From: CAYRUZ01 sp964427895
Lineage (GTDB): Bacteria; Patescibacteriota; Gracilibacteria; Peribacterales; Peribacteraceae
Direction of reading: 5' to 3'
DNA: 29,705 nt
Assembly: GCA_964427895.1 (NCBI GenBank)
Contig: CAYRUZ010000013.1
Span: forward strand, 1-29,705
Each line of letters starts with the position of its first letter. The first letter of the stretch is position 1. The notes beneath the pieces are model-generated. The model did not search any database and was not told where the DNA came from. It was given only the letters and a program-made list of their open reading frames with translations. A program made the translations under genes and the position numbers. Positions 1-6,688 of the stretch are shown one piece after another.

Positions 1-169
1 CGATTTCCAGGTGGGAGACCTCGTCGTCATCGCCGACGGACCGTTCAAGAACTACGAGGGAACGATCGATTCCGTGGATGTCGACAAGGGCAAGCTCACG
101 GTGCTCGTCCTCATCTTCGACCGCGAGACGCCGGTGGAACTCGACTTCACGCAGGTGAAGAAGAAGTAA
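1..169 (+). CDS. nusG: Transcription antitermination protein NusG, C-terminal KOW domain (5' truncated)
   Basis: The frame is open from base 2 to TAA at 167-169 and gives about 55 residues of a KOW domain. The stretch VGDLVVIADGPFKNYEG, followed by FDRETPVELDFTQVKKK, is the standard NusG C-terminus (GPF..G, then R-TPVELDF-QV). NusG binds RNA polymerase through its N-terminal domain, which lies outside the window. Its KOW domain contacts Rho or ribosomal protein S10 and so couples transcription to translation. The next gene starts 2 bases after the stop and is probably cotranscribed. Only the 3' third of the gene is present, so length and start cannot be judged. Confidence 0.93.
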   Translation, partial: DFQVGDLVVIADGPFKNYEGTIDSVDVDKGKLTVLVLIFDRETPVELDFTQVKKK

Positions 170-170
170 T

Positions 171-491
171 ATGCCCCCGGAGACCGCCGACCGCTGCGCG
201 GACGAACTCGCCGCGTCACTGTCGCCCATGCTGCTGCCCGAAGTACGGACGGGCATTCTGGCTCTGCGCTTCCGGCTGCAACAATTGGCACAGGACCCGT
301 TGTACGACCCAAAAGACATCGCCCGTGATGTCGTCGCGCTTCTCCATGCGGCGCGACGGAACAATGCGGACGCACACATCCGTCGCGCCAATGTGACGGT
401 CGTCATTGCCGAAGCCAAGCGCGCCATCGCGCACATGTGCCCGACGAGCTGGTCGGCACGCGCCATCGAACATCGCATCGGCGAGAGCTGA
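171..491 (+). CDS. Uncharacterised 106-aa protein downstream of nusG
   Basis: The ATG lies one base after the nusG stop codon, so translational coupling is likely; the preceding purine-rich stretch (GAAGAAG) is only a weak ribosome-binding site. The protein is mostly predicted helix, with no signal peptide or membrane segment. It has a central acidic/hydrophobic region (VRTGILALRFRLQQLAQDP) and an Arg/Ala-rich C-terminal half with two cysteines. I do not recognise a family. GC-rich third positions like those of its neighbours, the tight spacing to nusG and a good terminator at 543-561 support it as a real gene. A longer antisense frame across it looks like a GC-driven shadow. Confidence 0.62.
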   Translation: MPPETADRCADELAASLSPMLLPEVRTGILALRFRLQQLAQDPLYDPKDIARDVVALLHAARRNNADAHIRRANVTVVIAEAKRAIAHMCPTSWSARAIEHRIGES

Positions 492-498
492 ACGCGCG

Positions 499-532
499 AA
501 AAACCGTCCCTGGTCTTTCGGGCCAAGGACGG
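499..532 (-). terminator. Rho-independent terminator of the 236-aa TPR-like gene
   Basis: Read on the minus strand, CCGTCC (527-532) pairs with GGACGG (504-509). The pairing extends inward through TTGG/CCAG with one mismatch, and the stem is followed by TTTTT (499-503). It lies about 20 bp beyond the stop codon at 550. Confidence 0.75.
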
Positions 533-542
533 CGGAGTGTCG

Positions 543-561
543 CGGTGCCTCACCGTTTTTT
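543..561 (+). terminator. Rho-independent terminator of the nusG operon
   Basis: CGGTG (543-547), loop CCT, CACCG (551-555), then six T (556-561). It lies 50 bp after the 106-aa gene and overlaps the last codons of the convergent gene. Confidence 0.7.
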
Positions 562-1260
562 CGTTTTGTCGTATTCGGCGCGCTTCCGGTCCGCGAGACG
601 GCCGTAGGCATCTCCCCGTTCGACATCGCCTTTGCCATACGCCATGTGAGAGAGGTTCTCGTAGGCCATGTAGGCGCGGCGGAGATCCAGACTCTGGCCG
701 GCGTTCTCGAAGTCTTCGAGCGCGAATTCCATGCCGTAAGCCGCCGCGCGGAACTGCCCGCGTCGGTAGTAATACTCCCCCGTGATGCACCGGTGCTGCT
801 TGCCGAGCGTAAAGGCGAGATCGTAGCGATCCTTCGCGTCATTCACCTTGCCGGCGATGTGGTAGGAATACGCAGCTTCCAGCGCGAACCACGATTTCTC
901 GGCGCCGCTGGTCAGCGGAAGGAGGCGGTCGAAATCCGCCGCGGCGCTCAGCCACTCACTGAAGAGGAAGTGGGCCTGTCCGCGGAGTCGCAGCGCCTCG
1001 ACGTCGGTATCGTTCTTCGCGAGACGGCGCGTCATGACCTGCATGGTCAAGCGCGGGTCGGCGAAGCGTTCACCCAGCGCGCGCATCTGCTGCTCGACCT
1101 GCGCCTTCTGTTCGTCCAAATCCACTTCGGTCACGCCCGGTCCGGTATCGGGCAAGGAATCTTGGGGGGCTCGCGGAGAAGTGTTCCACGCATAGAACAC
1201 AACGCTTCCGTAGAACAACACCATGACCACAGCGGTCGAAATCCACACACGACGATTCAT
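550..1260 (-). CDS. Membrane-anchored TPR-like protein
   Basis: A 236-aa protein. Residues 6-26 form one N-terminal membrane anchor (WISTAVVMVLFYGSVVFYAW), so the rest is probably outside the membrane. From about residue 75 it has helical, TPR-like repeat pairs: DVEALRLRGQAHFLFSEWLSAAADFDRLL, then KSWFALEAAYSYHIAGKVNDAKDRYDLAF, then GEYYYRRGQFRAAAYGMEFALEDFENA. Such repeats usually mediate protein-protein contacts. The ATG at 1260 is preceded by GAGGTG at good spacing, one of the few clear Shine-Dalgarno sequences in the window, and a TATAGT -10 lies 44 nt upstream. This gene therefore has a true leader, unlike most first genes here. Specific function unknown. Confidence 0.85.
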   Translation of the reverse strand: MNRRVWISTAVVMVLFYGSVVFYAWNTSPRAPQDSLPDTGPGVTEVDLDEQKAQVEQQMRALGERFADPRLTMQVMTRRLAKNDTDVEALRLRGQAHFLFSEWLSAAADFDRLLPLTSGAEKSWFALEAAYSYHIAGKVNDAKDRYDLAFTLGKQHRCITGEYYYRRGQFRAAAYGMEFALEDFENAGQSLDLRRAYMAYENLSHMAYGKGDVERGDAYGRLADRKRAEYDKTKKR

Positions 1261-1303
1261 ACGGCACCTCGAAACGAGAATGTGAAACAGCGATAGTCAC
1301 GAC

Positions 1304-1309
1304 ACTATA
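1304..1309 (-). promoter_or_regulatory. -10 element for the TPR-like gene
   Basis: TATAGT on the minus strand inside the palindrome CACTATAGTG (1303-1312). It lies 44 nt upstream of the ATG at 1260. No convincing -35 is seen. Confidence 0.45.
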
Positions 1310-1351
1310 GTGATTAGAGCACAAATTAGTTTTTGTAGCAATTTCTGAGGA

Positions 1352-1380
1352 TTGTGGAATGGAGACTGTTCTTTGATAGT
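1352..1380 (+). promoter_or_regulatory. Promoter of the acylphosphatase gene
   Basis: TTGTGG (1352-1357), 17-bp spacer, GATAGT (1375-1380), then 6 nt to the GTG start at 1387. This spacing predicts a transcript that begins at the start codon. Confidence 0.55.
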
Positions 1381-1386
1381 AATCGC

Positions 1387-1656
1387 GTGATCGCCTTTCA
1401 CCTGCACATCACGGGCGTCGTCCAAGGAGTCTTCTTCCGCAAAACCATGAAACAGGAAGCGGATGCCCTCGGCGTCCACGGCTGGGTGCGGAATCTGCCG
1501 GATGGCGCGGTGGAAGCCCATGTTGAGGGAAGCGAAGATGCCGTGCGCAGCTTGTTGGAATGGGCTCGCCGCGGGCCGCCGCACGCACACGTGACCGCGG
1601 TCAGAGAACAATCCGCCGAAGCGGGCGGCCACAAGGTGTTCGACGTGCTGCGTTAA
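1387..1656 (+). CDS. acyP: Acylphosphatase
   Basis: A small cytosolic enzyme that hydrolyses acyl phosphates. It carries the signature ITGVVQGVFFRKTM (active-site loop GxVQGVxFR with catalytic Arg) and GWVRNLPDGAVEAHVEG (the second conserved block with catalytic Asn). From GTG 1387 it is 89 aa, the usual family length, and starts directly with the first beta strand (MIAFHLHITG). A GTG at 1354 would add 11 residues behind a GAGG at very short spacing. I prefer 1387 because GATAGT ends exactly 6 nt before it, the geometry seen at murC and several other genes here. It ends 12 bp from the convergent murJ. Confidence 0.93.
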   Translation: MIAFHLHITGVVQGVFFRKTMKQEADALGVHGWVRNLPDGAVEAHVEGSEDAVRSLLEWARRGPPHAHVTAVREQSAEAGGHKVFDVLR

Positions 1657-1668
1657 TCCCCTGCCGCG

Positions 1669-3042
1669 TCAGATGACCGATGGTTCGGGATTCTCGATCG
1701 TCGACTGCGGGATCTTCCTGCGGACGCGAGCAACGACGAGCGGCAAAGTGAACGCGAGACCGACCGCCTGGAACATTTCACCGGCGGTGTACCCCCACGC
1801 CAAGCCATACAGGCCCCATTGGTCCAACGAACGTTCGGCGATGGTAATGGCGACGATGCCGCCCAGCACACCCATCACGGCGGGCACGAGGGTCTGCTTC
1901 AGCGAGTAGAAGGCGCGGTACTGGATGTGCGTTGCGCTCTCGAAAGGAATGCTCGCCGCGTAAATGGCCAGGCATGCGGTGAACACTTCGAGGTGGGGCG
2001 TGAGGCCAACCAAACGCGCGGCGATGGGCGCGAGCATGACCAGCACGACCGCCCCGACCATTGTCAGCACCGTGCCGAAGCCTAAGCCGAAATGATAGAA
2101 GCGGCGGAACGAATCGTACCGTCCGGTGGCGGCTGCTTGGCTCATGCGGGAATACGCGGCCTGCGCGACGGCGATGCCCACCACGCCCACGAGCACCGAC
2201 TGGAAGTTGCGGGCGAACGTATCGATTGTCACCGACCCCGAGGGCAGGCCCGACGCGAATCCCGTCAGGTACAACAATTGCAGCTGGAAGGCTCCCAGCG
2301 CCAGAATGCGCGGCAGCATCAATTTCCCCATGTCCGGCAGATCCGGATGCCAGAGGGAGAACGCGATGTGGCAGCCGTGGCGATGCACGGCCCAGATGCG
2401 CAGGAGCACGTAGACGAAGGCTCCGCCGACCGTGCCGTACATCGGGCCGAAGGGGCCGACGATCGGCGTGAGGAATACCGTGCCAAGCACCGTTCCGAGC
2501 GTGTACAGGATGGGTGTGATGCCGTACACCCAGTACCGTTCCACGGTGATGAGGTACTGTCCGTAGGCATTGCCGAACACGAACAGGAAGTTGCTCAGCA
2601 AGGCCAACCGCCCGAATTGCACGTACAGCTCGAGCGTCTCTCCGGTGAATTCAATATGGAACAACGGGGTGAGCCACGGGAAAGCCGCAGCCATCAGCAG
2701 CGCGATGATGCCGAAGACGAGCGCCGTGATGCCGATGGTGCCGCTCAACACTTTGCCCAACTGTTCGTCATCCCCTTTTGCGTGGTAGCGGGCCAAAACC
2801 GGCACCAGCACGGTGCCCATGGCCGAGACGACGCATGTCTGGAACAGGAGATCGCTCGGGCGGAACGCCGCGAGATAGGCATCCGGCAGCGACAGTCCCG
2901 GGAACGTCGACGCGAGGAGACGATCGCGGACCAGACCCATCACCGACGCGCCGAATTGCGTCACGGCAAGCACCACGGTGCCGCCGATGATCTGTTTCTG
3001 CCGCAGCAGTCGCTGGAGGATCACGGCTCCAGCATACCGCAC
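1669..3042 (-). CDS. murJ: Lipid II flippase MurJ (MviN family)
   Basis: A 457-aa polytopic membrane protein of the MOP superfamily that moves lipid II across the cytoplasmic membrane for peptidoglycan synthesis. The N-terminal family motif is present: MGLVRDRLLAS, then DAYLAAFRPSD, corresponding to GLVRD...DAF..AFRIPN in well-studied MurJ. The conserved arginines and aspartate are retained. At least twelve hydrophobic segments follow; the protein is shorter than the roughly 510 aa common in the family. Its GTG start overlaps the stop of the upstream DivIC-like gene by one base (TAGTG), so the two are translationally coupled. The third cell-wall gene, murC, diverges from this pair. Confidence 0.92.
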   Translation of the reverse strand: MRYAGAVILQRLLRQKQIIGGTVVLAVTQFGASVMGLVRDRLLASTFPGLSLPDAYLAAFRPSDLLFQTCVVSAMGTVLVPVLARYHAKGDDEQLGKVLSGTIGITALVFGIIALLMAAAFPWLTPLFHIEFTGETLELYVQFGRLALLSNFLFVFGNAYGQYLITVERYWVYGITPILYTLGTVLGTVFLTPIVGPFGPMYGTVGGAFVYVLLRIWAVHRHGCHIAFSLWHPDLPDMGKLMLPRILALGAFQLQLLYLTGFASGLPSGSVTIDTFARNFQSVLVGVVGIAVAQAAYSRMSQAAATGRYDSFRRFYHFGLGFGTVLTMVGAVVLVMLAPIAARLVGLTPHLEVFTACLAIYAASIPFESATHIQYRAFYSLKQTLVPAVMGVLGGIVAITIAERSLDQWGLYGLAWGYTAGEMFQAVGLAFTLPLVVARVRRKIPQSTIENPEPSVI

Positions 3043-3494
3043 TACAGCGATTCCTTCATGCGCTCCAAGTCATCGCGCCGGAAGAAGTACAGCCACCACT
3101 GCTCCGAGACCGGCATGTCGCGGACGAACTCCAGGAACTTCGCTTCCTGGGCCTCTTTCAGCAGGGCGCCGGATGCCACCGGTGCAATGGCGAAAGCCGG
3201 CGGCTGGGTGATGATCATCACTTTCTCTCCGGGATTGAGCTTGTTGAGGTTCTCTTTGGCGTACTTATCCTTGAACTGATCGGACCGGTAATAATCCAAA
3301 TCGCGGTAGTTCTCCTCGATCTCCTTTGCGATCTGCTTGTTGCTCGCCTCCATGTCGCGCAGCGTCTGCTCGAAGATGACATTGCGGTAAAACGACAACG
3401 CCAAGCCGAAAGCCATGAATCCCACGACCGTCAAACCGATGATGATGGTCAGCTGTTTGCTCAGCGGTTCGATGTCTCGGGCGTACGACGGCAT
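3042..3494 (-). CDS. DivIC/FtsB-like septum formation initiator protein
   Basis: About 150 aa with a short cytosolic N-terminus, one membrane span (LTIIIGLTVVGFMAFGLALSF, about residues 16-36) and a coiled coil (FEQTLRDMEASNKQIAKEIEE). It then has the typical block DQFKDKYAKENLNKLNPGEKV, which matches Y-ARE-L----PGE of DivIC/FtsB proteins. These bind FtsL and the FtsW/FtsI synthase at the division site. The ATG at 3494 is chosen because a TACTCT -10 ends 8 nt before it; a GTG at 3500 would sit only 2 nt from that hexamer. It is coupled to murJ, a sensible division/cell-wall pair. Confidence 0.82.
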   Translation of the reverse strand: MPSYARDIEPLSKQLTIIIGLTVVGFMAFGLALSFYRNVIFEQTLRDMEASNKQIAKEIEENYRDLDYYRSDQFKDKYAKENLNKLNPGEKVMIITQPPAFAIAPVASGALLKEAQEAKFLEFVRDMPVSEQWWLYFFRRDDLERMKESL

Positions 3495-3502
3495 TCGCAC
3501 AC

Positions 3503-3508
3503 AGAGTA
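3503..3508 (-). promoter_or_regulatory. -10 element of the DivIC-like/murJ operon
   Basis: TACTCT on the minus strand, 8 nt before ATG 3494. It lies back to back with the murC -10, so both promoters fit in about 50 bp. Confidence 0.5.
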
Positions 3509-3532
3509 CTTCTTTTTCGCCAGCATTTCACG

Positions 3533-3538
3533 GATAAT
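3533..3538 (+). promoter_or_regulatory. -10 element of murC (leaderless geometry)
   Basis: GATAAT followed by exactly 6 nt (GCGCGC) and ATG 3545. There is no Shine-Dalgarno sequence. Confidence 0.6.
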
Positions 3539-3544
3539 GCGCGC

Positions 3545-4825
3545 ATGAAAATCTTCTGCAGCGGTATCGGCGGTATTGGACTTTCGGCGTACGCGGCCCT
3601 TCAAAAAGCCGCGGGGCACGAGGTGTACGGCAGCGATCGCAATGACAGCGCCCTCATCAAGGACCTGCAGTCGCAAGGCATTATCATCGTCCTCAAGCAG
3701 GACGGCAGCGCGCTTCCCGACAATCTCGACCTCTTCGTCTACTCCGAAGCCGTGCCGGTGGACGCACCCGAACGAACGCTGGCGGCGCAGCGCGGCGTGC
3801 GATCTTTGTCGTATTTCCATGCACTCGGCGAGCTGACCAAGGACTACACGCTCATCGCCGTCTGCGGGACGCACGGCAAATCCTCCACGACGGCCATGAC
3901 GGCGCGCATGCTCATCGAATGCGGCAAGGATCCCAGCGTGGTGGTGGGCACCAAAGTGCCCGAACTCAACGGCCGCAATTTCCGCATCGGCAAGAGCAAG
4001 CTGTTCCTGGTGGAAGCCTGCGAATACCGCCGCTCGTTCCACTTCCTCTCGCCCGACATCGTCTTGATGACCAACGTCGACGGCGACCATTTCGACGCCT
4101 ATGCCGACGTGGACGAATATCAGAAGGCGTTCGTCGATTTCCTCAAACTCCTGCCGGAAGAGGGGCGCATCATCACCCACGGGAAAAACGAGGATTGCCG
4201 CCGCGTCGCCGATGCATCGGGCAGACACATGGTCGATGCCGATTCATTCATGGCCCCGACGATGAAAGTGCCCGGCCGGCACATGCAGGAGAACGCACGG
4301 CTCGCTTTGGGACTGGCGGAAGAACTCGGCATCTCGGAGCACGACGCCCGCGTCGCCCTGGGCGGATTCTCTGGCACATGGCGCCGCATGGAAGTGAAGG
4401 GCACGATTCTGAATGACGTCATCGTCGTGGACGACTACGCGCACCACCCCGTGGAAATCCGCGCGACGCTGCAGGCGATGCGCGAGGCGTATCCCGATCG
4501 CCGCATCGTCGTGGCCTTCCAGCCCCACACCCACGACCGCACCATCAAGCTCTATGACGCTTTCGCCACGGCATTCACGGATGCCGACGTCGTGATCGTT
4601 CCGGGCGTGTACAACGCGCGCAACGATATCGAGCATGGAACAGTCGATGTACCAAAGCTCGTGAAGGACATCGCCAAGGGCAGTTCGGTCGAAGCGCTGG
4701 ACGGACACTCGCTTGACGAAACCCAGAAGACACTCACGCAGGAACTGTTGCACCCCCACGATCTGCTCGTGTGCATGGGCGCGGGCGACATCACGCAGCT
4801 CGCGCAGCGTCTGGTGCAGAAGTGA
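3545..4825 (+). CDS. murC: UDP-N-acetylmuramate--L-alanine ligase
   Basis: A 426-aa Mur ligase that adds the first amino acid (L-Ala) to UDP-MurNAc with ATP in the cytosol. Three domains are visible. The Rossmann N-terminus has GIGGIGLSAYA (residues 7-17). The ATPase domain has P-loop GTHGKSSTT (108-116), VEACEYRRSF (156-165) and NVDGDHFD (177-184). The C-terminal domain has FSGTWRRME (275-283) and DDYAHHP (296-302), the last being diagnostic of MurC/Mpl. The protein is slightly shorter than the usual 450-480 aa. Mpl (muropeptide ligase) is the main alternative; context with murJ and a division gene favours MurC. The TGA stop directly abuts the stop of the convergent SLH gene, with no terminator between. 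Confidence 0.93.
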   Translation: MKIFCSGIGGIGLSAYAALQKAAGHEVYGSDRNDSALIKDLQSQGIIIVLKQDGSALPDNLDLFVYSEAVPVDAPERTLAAQRGVRSLSYFHALGELTKDYTLIAVCGTHGKSSTTAMTARMLIECGKDPSVVVGTKVPELNGRNFRIGKSKLFLVEACEYRRSFHFLSPDIVLMTNVDGDHFDAYADVDEYQKAFVDFLKLLPEEGRIITHGKNEDCRRVADASGRHMVDADSFMAPTMKVPGRHMQENARLALGLAEELGISEHDARVALGGFSGTWRRMEVKGTILNDVIVVDDYAHHPVEIRATLQAMREAYPDRRIVVAFQPHTHDRTIKLYDAFATAFTDADVVIVPGVYNARNDIEHGTVDVPKLVKDIAKGSSVEALDGHSLDETQKTLTQELLHPHDLLVCMGAGDITQLAQRLVQK

Positions 4826-6085
4826 TTACTCGCTGCGGTAGTTCTGCACCGCCAGCTGGATGAGCTTGCTCATCTCTGCGCGGTTGACGGGATCGTCCGG
4901 GGAGAACATGCCCGTGGCTTCGCCGTTGGCGTCCGTGCGGCCGGAGACGAGTCCTTCGCCGTAAGCGGTCTCGATGGCGGCTGCGTACTCCGTGCGGGCG
5001 GACACGTCATGGAAGACAGTGCCGGTCTGCCAGTGCAGCGGAATATCCAGCGCCTGGAGCAGCGTGACCACCACCTCCGCCCGTGTCGCGGGACGCGTCA
5101 GCGAATCGCGTGAATCCATGAACGCCGCCCATCCGCGCTGTTCGGCGGAAGCGACGAACCGCTCGAACCACTGCCCGCGCGCGCCGAGGTTGATCGGCAT
5201 GTCGTGTACTTCATCGGGATTCACGCCGGCCAGACGGTGTGCGATCGTGGCCAATTCCCCCATGCTCACGGAGTTCTCCGGGCCGAACATGCCCGTCGGA
5301 TTGCCGCTCTGATCGCGGTAACCGGTGAGAATCCCCTGCTCCGCCGCAGACTCGACGTACGGCGCGAACCAAGCAGTCTTCGGCACGTCGAAGAGTTCAA
5401 CCGGCTGGTTATCGATCGTGACCACGATGTTCACGTCGCTGGAGGCGCGATCTTTCTGCTCCTGGCGCATGCGATCGGCCGCGTCGCAGGAAATCTCTAC
5501 CGTGAACGACGTGGAGGAATCCTTCTTGAGCAAGTGCCCCTGCAGCGGCGGCTTCGGACATCCTTCCGGAACGTCATACACCACCGAATACTGGCCCTCC
5601 GGCACATCGAAGAACGCCTGCGGCGTCACGCCGGTGCGGGTCAGACCGTTCGGTCCGGTCAGCGTGAAGGAAAGTCCGACCGGATCGCTGGCGACGCTCA
5701 CCTCACCCACGCGATCGAGGAGGTACGACACGACGATGCGCACGGTGGAAGCTTCGGAAAGAGTGAAGGTGACCTGCGCGTAGTCGACGCGCTGGAGCAG
5801 CGTGGCCCCGCTGTAGACGGCCACATGCGCCACATAGCCCTTCGGTACGCGGGCGATGAGGGTGTAGTTGCCGGTCGGCGAATCCTCGATGGTCGTGGCG
5901 GCGCCTTCTCCCGGGACCTGCGTATCACCCGGCTTGATGAGCGTCCATGTGCCAAGCGCTTCGGACGTGCTCTCCTGTTCGACGACGATAGTGCCCTTGG
6001 TAAACGCCAATTGCGCCGTCGCGACGGCAGGCAGAATGGACCCGGCAACGATGATGCCGGCGAGAGACAAACGCAGGAAACGCAT
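4826..6085 (-). CDS. Secreted protein with three C-terminal SLH domains
   Basis: A 419-aa exported surface protein. A signal peptide (MRFLRLSLAGIIVAGSILPAVATA|Q) supports ATG 6085 over an upstream in-frame start that would add 15 hydrophilic residues. Residues 26-200 are beta-rich and include a PEGA-like part (GVTPQAFFDVPEGQYSVVYDVP). Three SLH domains follow at about 231-290, 294-350 and 356-415, with TRAE-type motifs SMGELA, TRAE and NRAE. SLH trios bind pyruvylated cell-wall polymers, and a CsaB-like pyruvyltransferase is encoded at 13338-14312. No Shine-Dalgarno is visible; TACACT at 6110-6115 is a possible -10. The N-terminal half may carry the actual function, which is unknown. Confidence 0.9.
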   Translation of the reverse strand: MRFLRLSLAGIIVAGSILPAVATAQLAFTKGTIVVEQESTSEALGTWTLIKPGDTQVPGEGAATTIEDSPTGNYTLIARVPKGYVAHVAVYSGATLLQRVDYAQVTFTLSEASTVRIVVSYLLDRVGEVSVASDPVGLSFTLTGPNGLTRTGVTPQAFFDVPEGQYSVVYDVPEGCPKPPLQGHLLKKDSSTSFTVEISCDAADRMRQEQKDRASSDVNIVVTIDNQPVELFDVPKTAWFAPYVESAAEQGILTGYRDQSGNPTGMFGPENSVSMGELATIAHRLAGVNPDEVHDMPINLGARGQWFERFVASAEQRGWAAFMDSRDSLTRPATRAEVVVTLLQALDIPLHWQTGTVFHDVSARTEYAAAIETAYGEGLVSGRTDANGEATGMFSPDDPVNRAEMSKLIQLAVQNYRSE

Positions 6086-6178
6086 GATAACGGGGGAAGA
6101 ACGTCGCACAGTGTAGCGTGCCCCGCACAAAAAGTGGTAGTGACCGACACCCGCGTTTCCTTGTCCGGCGTTGTCGTC

Positions 6179-6496
6179 TTAGGCGTTAGCCCGACGACGG
6201 TCGAGCAGTCGGGAGACGACCCCTTGGATGGGCCGATCCTGCGGATTCACTGTTGCGCCGATGTTGCGCATGAGACTTTGCCAGTCGCGGCTGAGGGTGC
6301 TCACCTGCTGGTCAAAACGACGAACCATGTCGTTCACCCGATCCCGCGGCGCCACCTGCTGCTGAGGCACAGCGGGACGATCCTGATTCTGCTGCTCCGT
6401 CTCGACGACCGGCGTCGGCTGTTGTTCCGGCATCTCCTGGAACAACAAACGGGCCTCTGCCCAGTCTTTCCGTCGAAATTCTTTGAGGAAATCCAT
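6179..6496 (-). CDS. Uncharacterised 105-aa Gln/Arg-rich protein
   Basis: No family recognised. It has an amphipathic start (MDFLKEFRRKDWAEARLLFQEM), a low-complexity Gln/Pro centre (VVETEQQNQDRPAVPQQQ) and a helical C-terminus rich in Arg and Asp. There is no signal peptide or membrane segment. A strong promoter lies directly upstream (6514-6542). The ATG at 6496 is 17 nt from the -10; an in-frame TTG at 6508 would fit the 5-6 nt leaderless spacing, so the start is uncertain by four codons. The stop lies 93 bp from the SLH gene start. Confidence 0.68.
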   Translation of the reverse strand: MDFLKEFRRKDWAEARLLFQEMPEQQPTPVVETEQQNQDRPAVPQQQVAPRDRVNDMVRRFDQQVSTLSRDWQSLMRNIGATVNPQDRPIQGVVSRLLDRRRANA

Positions 6497-6513
6497 GTGG
6501 ATGTACAAAGAGA

Positions 6514-6542
6514 ATTATAGCACATATGGAAGATTTGCTCAA
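6514..6542 (-). promoter_or_regulatory. Promoter of the 105-aa gene
   Basis: Minus strand: TTGAGC (6537-6542), 17-bp spacer, TATAAT (6514-6519) preceded by TGC, giving an extended -10. One of the best consensus promoters in the window. Confidence 0.75.
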
Positions 6543-6564
6543 TGAAGCAGTTCTTCAATGAAGC
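6539..6564. repeat. Short tandem direct repeat TCAATGAAGC
   Basis: Two exact 10-bp copies at 6539-6548 and 6555-6564 (16-bp period). The first overlaps the -35 of the leftward promoter. The rest of the 6509-6688 divergent spacer shows no clear rightward promoter. Confidence 0.5.
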
Positions 6565-6688
6565 GGAACGGAAAGCACGGCGACTGTCAGCCGATGGACG
6601 CGGATGACCGCGTAGGGAACCGGAGCCACACCTGCCGCCTGGCGTGCCCAACCCGTGAAATGAGGGATGTCCTTTTCCCCCATTGTCC

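Noticed and set aside
216..842. Minus-strand 208-aa ORF spanning the terminators
   Set aside because: Crosses two clear terminators and overlaps two better-supported genes; Arg/Ser/Thr-rich shadow composition.
1354..1386. Upstream GTG start for acylphosphatase
   Set aside because: Adds 11 residues not expected in the family and ignores a -35/-10 pair placed for the GTG at 1387; kept only as an alternative.
2092..3279. Plus-strand 395-aa ORF opposite murJ
   Set aside because: Shadow of murJ and the DivIC-like gene; low-quality His/Gln/Arg composition, no start signal.
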